64,000 bases of DNA from Gammaproteobacteria bacterium (GTDB lineage: Bacteria; Pseudomonadota; Gammaproteobacteria; Steroidobacterales; Steroidobacteraceae), in NCBI GenBank assembly GCA_025358295.1, contig JANYJY010000024.1, positions 1 to 64,000 on the forward strand, read 5' to 3'. Shown here piece after piece: positions 54,757 through 63,033 of this stretch. Both the position numbers and the translations under genes were made by a program. The notes beneath the pieces were generated by a model, which was not told where the DNA came from, did no database searches, and saw only the letters and a list, made by a program, of their open reading frames with translations. Each line of letters opens with the position of its first letter. The first letter of the stretch is position 1.

Positions 54757-54850
54757 GCTGGGGCGGCCTCAAGGGCCTGAGACGCTGGCCGCTTTGTGGC
54801 CCACCAGCGAACCCATTGAACCTGATCCGGTTAATACCGGCGGAGGGAGC
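54757..54850 (+). promoter_or_regulatory. TPP riboswitch (THI element)
   Basis: Contains the conserved CTGAGA (54777-54782), the P3 stem CGCTGGCC...GGCCCACCAGCG, ACCCATTGAACCTGATCCGG and TTAATACCGGCGGAGGGA, all THI-box hallmarks. P2 is GGCC-TCAAG-GGCC and P5 is CCGG-TTAATA-CCGG. The conserved 3' segment GGAGGG (54842-54847) is also the Shine-Dalgarno, with ATG four bases later at 54851. Ligand binding should directly hide the ribosome site, so control is probably translational. Confidence 0.93.
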
Positions 54851-56977
54851 ATGGGTCAATATACTGTCTTGGGTCTCGTGTTTGTCATGGCGTCCGCCGC
54901 GTCCGCCGCGCCGGCGTCTCATGACTCCGGCGACACACAACTTGACGAAATTGTCGTCACCGCCGGTCTCCGGGCTGTTCCCTCGAGCGAATTGCCAGGT
55001 AGCGTTTCCGTGCTGTCCAGTGCAACGCTGCGCGACGCAGGCCAGCAGCACATCGAGGACGTTCTGGCACTGGTGCCCAACCTCAATTGGGCGGGCGACA
55101 CATCGCGGCCGCGTTATTTTCAAATTCGCGGCATCGGCGAGTTACAGCAGTACCAGGGCGCACCCAACCCGTCGGTGGGGTTTCTCATCGACGACATCGA
55201 TTTCAGCGGCCTGGGGGCGGCGGCGACGTTGTTCGACATCGATCATGTCGAGGTGCTGCACGGGCCTCAAGGTACGCTGTACGGCGCCAACGCGCTTGCC
55301 GGGCTCATCTATGTGCAAAGTGCCGCGCCCTCCGACACCTTCGGTGCCCGCGCGGAACTCGATGCCGGCGATTACAACGAGCGCTCCTATGGCGCCGTCA
55401 TCACCGGTCCTGTGGCGACGCTCGACTCCGCGTTCAGGCTCTCGGCGCAGCGCTACACCAGCGATGGCTTCTACCACGACGCTTATCTTGGCCGCAGCGA
55501 CACCAACGCGCGGGACGAACTCACTTTACGCGGCCGATGGCGCTACGACCCAAACGATCAATGGCGCGTCGACCTGACCTTGTTGCGGGTGCAGATCGAC
55601 AATGGCTACGACGCCTGGTCTATCGACAACAGCCGGACAACTCAGTCTGACCACCCCGGCGTCGACCGGCAGTATTCGACCGGCATCTCGGCGCATGCCA
55701 ATTACAGCGGACTCGATGCTGCCACGCTGACGACCATCGCCACTTATGCCGATACCTCGAGCAACTTCGGGTTCGACGGCGACTGGGGCAATCCCATGCT
55801 GTGGGCGCCCTACACTTACGATTTCACCGAGTATCAGATACGTCATCGCAGCACCCGCAGTCTCGAATTGCGTCTCGGCAATACACCCGCGCACGGCTTG
55901 TCGTGGCTCATCGGCGCATATGCCTTCGAGCTGCGCGAAAAACTGGGCGATACCAGTGCCGGGGATTACGCGGACCCTTTCGATCCCGATCAGGACTTCA
56001 GCAGCCTGAACGTGGTGTCGAGCCGGTATTGGTCACGCAGCGGCGCCATCTATGGTCAGCTGGACGGCGATTTAGGATCCCGGACACGCTGGTCCGTCGG
56101 TCTGCGGGGCGAGCGCCGCACCAGCCACTACGATGAATCGACCACCAATCAGGATGCGCCGAGGACCATGAATGACTTCGGGCCAGCCAACAATCTATGG
56201 GGTGGCCAAGTCTCCTTGGACACTCGAGTTGCCGCTGGGCAGCATGTGTATGCGTTGATCTCCCGTGGCTACAAAGCCGGCGGCTTCAACCTGAGTCCCG
56301 GACTGCCCGCAAGCCAATTGCTGTTCGCGCCCGAATCGGACACCAATTTCGAAGTGGGACACAAGACGCAATTGAACGGCGGCAGCCTTAGAATCGACAC
56401 GTCGCTGTTTTACGTGGCACGCCGCTCGGAGCAACTCATCACTGGAGAGCAGCTAGTTCCCAGCGATCCGAACACTTTTGTTTTCTATACCGGAAACGCC
56501 ACATCCGGCTACAACTATGGATTGGAGAGCACTCTGGCGTGGCAAGCCACGCGGGCGCTCGAGCTTGGCGGCTCACTCGGTCTGCTGCGGACCCTGTATC
56601 GTGGGTTCGTGCAAAATAACGTCGAACTGGCCGGACGAGCCTTGCCTCACGCTCCGGATTGGCAGGCAGCGGTCAATGCCACCTGGCGCGATGCGCGCGG
56701 ACCTTACGCGCACATCGACATCACAGGCATGGGTGCGTTTTATTACGACCTGCCGCCGAACGACACGCGCTCCCGTTCCTATGGCCTGGTGCATGCCAAA
56801 CTAGGCTGGCAGACCGCCCGCTACGAGGTGTATCTCTGGGGGCGGAATCTATTGAACAAGGACTACACGGTGCGCGGTTTTTATTTCGGCGACGAGCCCC
56901 CGGATTTTCCGAACAAGCTCTACACTCAGCTGGGAGAGCCGCGCAATTTTGGGTTGCATTTGACGGTGCGCTATTGA
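54851..56977 (+). CDS. TonB-dependent receptor, probably for thiamine or a precursor
   Basis: 708-aa outer-membrane receptor. Signal peptide ending near ASAAPA, TonB-box region TQLDEIVVTAG, plug motifs IEDVLALVPNLNWAGD, YFQIRGIGE and VEVLHGPQGTLYGANALAG, and a C-terminal barrel ending FGLHLTVRY. The TPP riboswitch immediately upstream argues for uptake of thiamine or its phosphates; such THI-regulated receptors have been predicted in other gammaproteobacteria. The start at 54851 is dictated by the riboswitch Shine-Dalgarno. Its 3' end overlaps mrdA by 7 bases, tail to tail. Confidence 0.93.
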   Translation: MGQYTVLGLVFVMASAASAAPASHDSGDTQLDEIVVTAGLRAVPSSELPGSVSVLSSATLRDAGQQHIEDVLALVPNLNWAGDTSRPRYFQIRGIGELQQYQGAPNPSVGFLIDDIDFSGLGAAATLFDIDHVEVLHGPQGTLYGANALAGLIYVQSAAPSDTFGARAELDAGDYNERSYGAVITGPVATLDSAFRLSAQRYTSDGFYHDAYLGRSDTNARDELTLRGRWRYDPNDQWRVDLTLLRVQIDNGYDAWSIDNSRTTQSDHPGVDRQYSTGISAHANYSGLDAATLTTIATYADTSSNFGFDGDWGNPMLWAPYTYDFTEYQIRHRSTRSLELRLGNTPAHGLSWLIGAYAFELREKLGDTSAGDYADPFDPDQDFSSLNVVSSRYWSRSGAIYGQLDGDLGSRTRWSVGLRGERRTSHYDESTTNQDAPRTMNDFGPANNLWGGQVSLDTRVAAGQHVYALISRGYKAGGFNLSPGLPASQLLFAPESDTNFEVGHKTQLNGGSLRIDTSLFYVARRSEQLITGEQLVPSDPNTFVFYTGNATSGYNYGLESTLAWQATRALELGGSLGLLRTLYRGFVQNNVELAGRALPHAPDWQAAVNATWRDARGPYAHIDITGMGAFYYDLPPNDTRSRSYGLVHAKLGWQTARYEVYLWGRNLLNKDYTVRGFYFGDEPPDFPNKLYTQLGEPRNFGLHLTVRY

Positions 56978-58896
56978 CCCGGCGGAACGCGGGTTTCCGC
57001 GGACGGTTCGTTCCCCAATAGATAGGCGTCAAGCACCTTGCGCGCGATGGGGGCGGCAGCGGCGGCGCCGAAGCCGCCGTTCTCCACCAGCACCGACACC
57101 GCGATCTTCGGGTCGTCAGCCGGCGCGAAGGCGATGAACCACGCGTGGTCGCGCTTGCGCTCCTCGAGGATCTTGGCGCGCGTGTTTTCGGTTTGCTTGA
57201 TGGTGTATACCTGGGCCGTCCCGGTCTTGCCCGCGATTTTATACTTTGCGCCGGCTCCGGCAGCGAAGGCGGTACCGCCCGGCATGGACGTTGCACCCAC
57301 CATGCCGTCGTAGATGACGCCCCACTGTTCCGCCGTCGCGATGTCCTTCGGTTTCGCGAGCGTCGGGTTGCGCGGGGTGAGCGTAGTCGACCCTGCGGTG
57401 CGGATCGAGGACACCAGACGCGGCATCGCGATGATCAGTCCTCGCTCGGCGATTTCGGCGGCGAAATGCGCCTGCTGCAGAGGGGTGACGGTAATCGGTC
57501 CCTGCCCGATGCCCATGCTGATGGTCTCACCGGGAAACCAAACCTGGTCCGCCTTGTGCTTGTATACCCGCCGCTTCCATTCGGGCGATGCGTATAAGCC
57601 CGGCTTTTCGCCCGGAATATCGATACCGGTAAGCTCGCCGTAACCGAATGCGCGCATAAAATCGTGCATCCGATCGATGCCCAGTTTTTCGGCAACCTTG
57701 TAGAAATACACGTCGCAGGATTCGGCGATCGCATGACGCATATCCAGAAAACCATGCTTCTTGTCGTCCCGGTATTTGTTGGCGCTGCCCGGCAAGGTGA
57801 AGAAACCGCCACAGAACTGCTGCTGCAAGGGCGTAATGATGTTGTACTTCTCCGCCGCCAGTGCGTACAGCGGTTTGACCGTAGACCCCGGTGGGTACGC
57901 ACCCCGCAACGCACGATTCAGCAACGGTTTGTCGATGTCGTTTTGTAGGGCGCTGTACTCCGCGACGGTCAGCCCGCGCACGAAATTATTGGGATCGAAT
58001 GCCGGCGTACTCACCAACGCAATGATGTCGCCGGTAAGCGGATCGAGCGCGACCACGGACCCGCGTTTACCGGCAAGCGCCTCCTCCGCCACCTTTTGGA
58101 CCCGCGCGTCCAATCCCAGGATCAGATCGTCGCCGGCCACGGGCGGATGCAGCGTGAGTTTGGGCGCGTACTCTCCCTGTTTCTCGACCGGTCTGCCCGC
58201 GGCATTGACCAGAATTTCCCGAGAGCCACGCTTGCCGTGCAATTGCTGTTCGTACGCGGCCTCCACGCCCAGCTTGCCGATCAAACTGGTGCCGGCGTAC
58301 TCATCGACATCGATCTGCTTCATGTCCTGTTCGTTGATGGCGCTGACGTAGCCAATGGCGTGCACTGCGAATGCGCCTAACGGGTAGTGTCGTGCAAGCC
58401 GGGTGCGGATATCGACGCCAGAGAACTGATAGCGATGCACGGCAAACAGTGCCATTTCCTCAGCGTTCAACTGCAGCTTGATCGGTACGCTCTCGTACAC
58501 TTTGTGCAATAAGATATTGCGTTTGGTGTTGGGGATTTCTTCACGCCGCAACAATCCGATGGTGGCCAGCTGGGCCAGCGTGGCGTCGAGAGCCGGGCCG
58601 TCGCCCACTTGTTCACGCACCAGCTCTATTTGATACGCCGGTAAATTGTCAGCGAGCACCACGCCATGCCGATCGAGAATCAGACCGCGGCTGGGGGGTA
58701 TGGGCTCAGTGCGGATACGATTGCCCTGCGACAGGGTGGAGTAATACTCGTACCGCAACACCTGCAGGTAGAACAACCGGCCCGCGACCGCCAACAGCAA
58801 GACTCCGGCGATGACGCCGGCCAGGATGCTGCGCACCGAAAACAGACGGTTTTCCGCGAAATAGTTTTTGATCCGCGACTGGCGTGCTCTCACCAT
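56971..58896 (-). CDS. mrdA: Penicillin-binding protein 2 (elongasome transpeptidase)
   Basis: 641-aa class B PBP. One N-terminal transmembrane helix (about 22-44), a PBP dimerisation domain with PSRGLILDRHGVVLADNLPAY (in two parts), then the transpeptidase: S338-T-V-K341, S393-C-D395 and K557-T-G559. Makes lateral wall cross-links with RodA. Neither rodA nor mreBCD adjoins; instead two DUF4139 genes and pbpG lie upstream on the same strand. Confidence 0.95.
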   Translation of the reverse strand: MVRARQSRIKNYFAENRLFSVRSILAGVIAGVLLLAVAGRLFYLQVLRYEYYSTLSQGNRIRTEPIPPSRGLILDRHGVVLADNLPAYQIELVREQVGDGPALDATLAQLATIGLLRREEIPNTKRNILLHKVYESVPIKLQLNAEEMALFAVHRYQFSGVDIRTRLARHYPLGAFAVHAIGYVSAINEQDMKQIDVDEYAGTSLIGKLGVEAAYEQQLHGKRGSREILVNAAGRPVEKQGEYAPKLTLHPPVAGDDLILGLDARVQKVAEEALAGKRGSVVALDPLTGDIIALVSTPAFDPNNFVRGLTVAEYSALQNDIDKPLLNRALRGAYPPGSTVKPLYALAAEKYNIITPLQQQFCGGFFTLPGSANKYRDDKKHGFLDMRHAIAESCDVYFYKVAEKLGIDRMHDFMRAFGYGELTGIDIPGEKPGLYASPEWKRRVYKHKADQVWFPGETISMGIGQGPITVTPLQQAHFAAEIAERGLIIAMPRLVSSIRTAGSTTLTPRNPTLAKPKDIATAEQWGVIYDGMVGATSMPGGTAFAAGAGAKYKIAGKTGTAQVYTIKQTENTRAKILEERKRDHAWFIAFAPADDPKIAVSVLVENGGFGAAAAAPIARKVLDAYLLGNEPSAETRVPPGQ

Positions 58897-58915
58897 GGCG
58901 GACGGCCCCTCAGCT

Positions 58916-60598
58916 TCATGATGCGCGAGATTGTAGTGTGTCGGCGGTGCGCGTGGCCTGATATCGCAGGGTAACGGTGCGATTGGCCGGAATCGTCAGC
59001 CGGAAAATCGGCCGTCCATTCTTCATGGCCAACGGATGATCGGCGCGCACCACACGGCCGCCCTGCGGCAGCGACAGCCGCAGCTCGAATTGAATCTCGC
59101 TGCCGCGGGCATTGCTGATCTCGACCCGGTTCACGGAATCAATCTTGGCCGAGCGCAGCGACACTCCCGGTACGAGCGGCAGCACCTGAGCCTGCGCAGT
59201 ATCGATGCGGGTACTTTCCTTCGCGGCAGTAACCTCGACATCGGGACTTTCCCCTAATTTGATCTCTACTTCCTCATTCACAGCCAGGTCGCTGAGATCC
59301 GACTCGTGCAGTAACAGTTCCGCAGCGGCGCGCTGGGCAAACACCGCGACGCGACCTGAGGGCAGCGGCAGGCCCAGATGGTTTGCGACAGTGTTCTCGG
59401 TACGCAGCAGCCGGGAGGCCGGTGCCGGCCCACCGGCCTGGTTCGCCGGCAGGTCCACGCCATAGATGAGGCTGACCGGAATCGAACTTCGGTCCAGCAG
59501 GCGCACCTGCTTCGATTGACGGCTGGCTATGGTGGTGCGATCGGGCACCCGATAGAGCTTCAGGTCACCGAGCTGTTCCGTTTGCACCTTGCGTCCTCCA
59601 GTGGCAGTGACTTCCTCGAGCCGAGCGGACGCGGGCGCCATGGCGGCCATATTGAACATGCGCTGGTCGTGCCCCCCCAACGCTGATGTGCCGCTGAGTT
59701 GTAGGTACTCCGGCAGATCACTGGTCGAACCGCGCGGCCAGCATCGCGCCAAAACCGGGCCGCCGGGATCTAGCGGCTCCACGTCGCCGCTCGCGCGGTT
59801 GACCCGGCCGGCAACCACTTGAGTATGCGCTCCGGGAAATCCGACTCCGTTGCCATTGGCCAAAGTGACCCAGGCGCCCAAGCTCATGGATTTGCCGTCC
59901 GCCGACAACATCGCCGTGTAAGTGGCGGACCAATCGAAGCCGCGCGCCAGGTAGGACAGCGTTATGGTCCGCGTCACCGGCGCGGCGCTTCGAACCAGCA
60001 CGGACAGAGTCGGCGTCGACGCCAATTCACCCACGCCCGTGAAGCCCAGGGTTTCGGGCAGTCCCGAGCAGCGCAGAGCCTCGATGCCGTCCAATGTGTC
60101 GAACACCACGCCGCCGCCGGCGCCGGAGAGAATTTTCCCGGCCGAGCGCGTGAGCTTGCCGGTCTTTTGGTCGGTACGCAGCAGAGTCACCGATTTGCCG
60201 ACCGCCGCCTCGATCAGAGCCGATGGGCTCAACAGTTTTCCTTCGCGATTCTTCTCGAGCACGCCGCCGGGCAATCCCGTGACGATGGCGCTGACGGGCT
60301 CGATTCCGTCGGCCACCCCCTCGAATCGCAGGCGAATGAGGCCGGCCGGCAGATGCACGGTGCGCGTCTCGCTGACCAGGGCGAAGCCGCTCAGATCGTT
60401 GAGGTCGATGGATCCCGAATCCCTAACGGGCGCGCGATAGACGGTTACCGATAAATCGGATGGCTGCTCTGCATGGACATCGGACACGGGGCCGGGGATG
60501 TCCGCGAGTGCCCAAGGCGAAGCCAGCGCCAACGCGGCGATGAGCCCGTTCGGACTGAGGCCGCGAGAATCCGCCCGGCGCTTGATCGCCCCGTGCAT
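58916..60598 (-). CDS. DUF4139 domain protein, first paralogue by position
   Basis: 560-aa exported protein with a signal peptide ending near PWALA-D. It contains a DUF4139-type region: early beta domain with FALVSETRTVHLPAGLIRLRFEG, then LSYLARGFDWSATYTAML and DRSSIPVSLIYGVDLPA, and a C-terminal beta-sandwich ending FRLTIPANRTVTLRYQATR. Lies 9 nt after its paralogue and 19 nt before mrdA. Function unknown; a mucoidy or adhesion-related role has been suggested for relatives, unproved. About 100 residues longer than the neighbour. Confidence 0.82.
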   Translation of the reverse strand: MHGAIKRRADSRGLSPNGLIAALALASPWALADIPGPVSDVHAEQPSDLSVTVYRAPVRDSGSIDLNDLSGFALVSETRTVHLPAGLIRLRFEGVADGIEPVSAIVTGLPGGVLEKNREGKLLSPSALIEAAVGKSVTLLRTDQKTGKLTRSAGKILSGAGGGVVFDTLDGIEALRCSGLPETLGFTGVGELASTPTLSVLVRSAAPVTRTITLSYLARGFDWSATYTAMLSADGKSMSLGAWVTLANGNGVGFPGAHTQVVAGRVNRASGDVEPLDPGGPVLARCWPRGSTSDLPEYLQLSGTSALGGHDQRMFNMAAMAPASARLEEVTATGGRKVQTEQLGDLKLYRVPDRTTIASRQSKQVRLLDRSSIPVSLIYGVDLPANQAGGPAPASRLLRTENTVANHLGLPLPSGRVAVFAQRAAAELLLHESDLSDLAVNEEVEIKLGESPDVEVTAAKESTRIDTAQAQVLPLVPGVSLRSAKIDSVNRVEISNARGSEIQFELRLSLPQGGRVVRADHPLAMKNGRPIFRLTIPANRTVTLRYQATRTADTLQSRAS

Positions 60599-60607
60599 AG
60601 CCGCCGC

Positions 60608-61996
60608 CTAGTATCGTGTGACGAAGGTGGCTGTGAGCGTGGTCTTGCCGTTGGGCGGCACCGTTACAGCCCACTCGGCGACCTCGGCGCTGCGGCGGGT
60701 ACTTTTCTGGCTTTCGGCGGTAATCCGCGCATCGCCCCACAGACCCTCTTGCAGCAGCTTGACTGTGACGGGACGGGGCAGTGCATTGCTGAATTCATAA
60801 TGCATGTCGGACTGCCAATCGAAACTGCTGATGCGCGTACGTTTGTCGACCACGGTGCGCACTTTGACGTCGAAGGCGTCGCCCGTGGTGAGCGACAGCG
60901 TCGATCCCATCGGGGTATGATCTATGCGGCTCTCGCCGATGAACTGCGGATCGCCGCGCTTGTCGCGCGTGTAGAAACGCAGCACGCCCGCCGGGAGTTG
61001 ATCGCCGAGCCCCGCATGTGCGCTGGTGGAGAAGCTGTAGATGCTCTTCGCGCTCTGCGGTGTTTCCGTGGTTCCCAGCCAGCGATTGCGAAACTCATAG
61101 CCGTGCTCGGCGGGCACACCGCGGACATCCAGGAAACTTACCTGCTTGGTCTGCAAGTTAGCGATGGTGGTGCGCTCGGCCAAGGGGTACAGATAGTAGT
61201 CCCCGAGGCGCTCACGATTGCCGCTCTCCGTTCCCGGCTGCGCCAACGTAGCGCGCTGCTGCTGCGGCCGATAGTAAATCTGTTGCCTGCCGCCGTCGAC
61301 TTGAGCAGGTGACCCGGCGACCAGCAGAGTCTGAGCATTGTCGTAGGTCACGCCGCTGGTGTTGGTCAGGGTTACCCATCCCTGCACGTCGATCTTGGCG
61401 TTGGCCTCGTTGTAGAGCGCCACGTAATCGGCGTGCCAGCCGAGACCGGGCGTCAAGTAGCTCAGAACTGCCGGCCTCGTGCCGGCGCGGCCGCCGACGA
61501 TGGTCACAGACAAGGTCGGGCGTGCGCGCAGGTTGTCCGGCACTTTGTTGAATATGACGCGAACAGGAAGACCATCGTCACGCAGCACCTCGATGCGCTG
61601 CCCGATCTTCAATACGACGCCGCCGCTGGTGGCCAGTACCTCCGCCTGCTCGCGGGTTTCGGCGCCCGTGGCGGGGTTGACTCGAACGATGGTGACCTCA
61701 TGACCGACGGCTTTTTCCATGAGCTTGGCAGGGGTCAACAGATCGAAATCGAAATTCTGTTCGACAATGCTGATGTCGCTCGCGGTCAGCGAAGCAGTTT
61801 CGGGCCGTATCTGGGCCGACACATCCTCGAATTCGATGCGTTGCCGGCCTGCCTCGATTTCGATGTCGCGCCGGTCTTGCACCAGCGCCAGGTCGTCTGC
61901 ATAGATCGTGACCGATAGCGTTCTATCGGCGGCTTCAGCCGGTATTTGGGTCGGCAGCCACAGCAGCCAGCCGAGAAGCAGGAAACGTGTACGCAT
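60608..61996 (-). CDS. DUF4139 domain protein, second paralogue
   Basis: 462-aa exported protein (signal peptide ending near PAEAA). Equivalent segments to its neighbour are IEAGRQRIEFEDVSAQI, LSYLTPGLGWHADYVALYNE, VQGWVTLTNTSGVTYDNAQ and a C-terminal EWAVTVPPNGKTTLTATF. Tandem duplication followed by divergence is the simplest reading. Forty-three bases after pbpG, same strand. Confidence 0.84.
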   Translation of the reverse strand: MRTRFLLLGWLLWLPTQIPAEAADRTLSVTIYADDLALVQDRRDIEIEAGRQRIEFEDVSAQIRPETASLTASDISIVEQNFDFDLLTPAKLMEKAVGHEVTIVRVNPATGAETREQAEVLATSGGVVLKIGQRIEVLRDDGLPVRVIFNKVPDNLRARPTLSVTIVGGRAGTRPAVLSYLTPGLGWHADYVALYNEANAKIDVQGWVTLTNTSGVTYDNAQTLLVAGSPAQVDGGRQQIYYRPQQQRATLAQPGTESGNRERLGDYYLYPLAERTTIANLQTKQVSFLDVRGVPAEHGYEFRNRWLGTTETPQSAKSIYSFSTSAHAGLGDQLPAGVLRFYTRDKRGDPQFIGESRIDHTPMGSTLSLTTGDAFDVKVRTVVDKRTRISSFDWQSDMHYEFSNALPRPVTVKLLQEGLWGDARITAESQKSTRRSAEVAEWAVTVPPNGKTTLTATFVTRY

Positions 61997-62039
61997 AACT
62001 CAACCTCGACTTGTCATGTGAGGTGAGACGCGCGGCGGA

Positions 62040-62903
62040 TCAGCGCATCGACACCTGGGCGTGCTGGTTGGCGCTCGCTTCCATCCAGGTCTTGATCCGC
62101 TTGGCATCGGCGACGCGCGTATATTTGCCCAATGAATCCAGCAGGACGATGACGACCGAACGGCCCTCGATGACGGCCGCCATCACCAAACACTTGCCCG
62201 CCTCGGTGATGTAGCCGGTCTTCTGCACAACGATGTTCCAGGTCGGGTTCGCCACCAGATTGTCGGTATTGCGGAACTCGACCATGCGCTTGTGGACTTT
62301 CACGGTATAGCGCGCATCCGTCGAATACTCGCGGATGCTCGAATTGTGCGAGGCAGCGATGACGAGCTTGGACAGGTCCTCTGGGCTCGCCACGTTCTGA
62401 CTCGACAATCCCGTCGGATCGACGAAGTGCGCGCTGGTCATGCCCAAACTTGCGGCCTTTACATTCATGGCGGCAACCATGGCATGCATTCCACCCGGGT
62501 AATTGTTCCCCAGGGCGTGGGCCGCGCGATTCTCAGAGGACATCAGCGCCAGGTGCATCAGGTCACCGCGGGACAGGGTGGTGCCGACGGTTAGGCGCGA
62601 AACACCGCCTTTCGGCAGAGCGCGGTCGGAATCGGTGATCTGGATCATCTCGTTGAGCGGCTGCTTGGCGTCGAGAACCACCAAAGCCGTCATCAGCTTG
62701 GTAATGGAGGCAATGGGCATCGCCACGTCGGAATTGCGCGAATACAGCACCGAGGAGTCATTCTGGTCGATGACCAGCACGGAATTCGATTTGAGTTTCG
62801 GATCCCGGACCGGCTTCGCAGCGGCCTGCAGGACAAAAAGACCCAGAATTAAACCGACGACTGCTCGCAACGGCTGGGAGGGCTCTCGGAGGTTGAACGC
62901 CAT
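62040..62903 (-). CDS. pbpG: D-alanyl-D-alanine endopeptidase (PBP7)
   Basis: 287-aa low-molecular-weight PBP hydrolysing D-Ala-mDAP cross-links. S66-I-T-K69, S123-E-N125 and K228-T-G230 form the active site. N-terminal helix (about 12-30) is a signal peptide or anchor. Length fits PbpG (about 310) rather than carboxypeptidases with a C-terminal beta domain. It heads a minus-strand run with two DUF4139 genes and mrdA. Confidence 0.93.
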   Translation of the reverse strand: MAFNLREPSQPLRAVVGLILGLFVLQAAAKPVRDPKLKSNSVLVIDQNDSSVLYSRNSDVAMPIASITKLMTALVVLDAKQPLNEMIQITDSDRALPKGGVSRLTVGTTLSRGDLMHLALMSSENRAAHALGNNYPGGMHAMVAAMNVKAASLGMTSAHFVDPTGLSSQNVASPEDLSKLVIAASHNSSIREYSTDARYTVKVHKRMVEFRNTDNLVANPTWNIVVQKTGYITEAGKCLVMAAVIEGRSVVIVLLDSLGKYTRVADAKRIKTWMEASANQHAQVSMR

Positions 62904-62922
62904 TGGCTATCTCTATTGACTG

Positions 62923-62951
62923 ACTTAAGACGGCAAGCTGACATAGGTCAA
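62923..62951 (-). promoter_or_regulatory. Possible promoter of pbpG
   Basis: Minus strand TTGACC (62951-62946, 5/6), 17 nt, TTAAGT (62928-62923, 3/6). It would give a leader of about 14 nt. Confidence 0.35.
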
Positions 62952-63033
62952 TCGGGCCGCGACGTGATCCATCGCTAACTTTGCCATCTTTTTTTTGAAA
63001 GTCCAGTACATTCAGGCCTTTGCCGTCACAACT

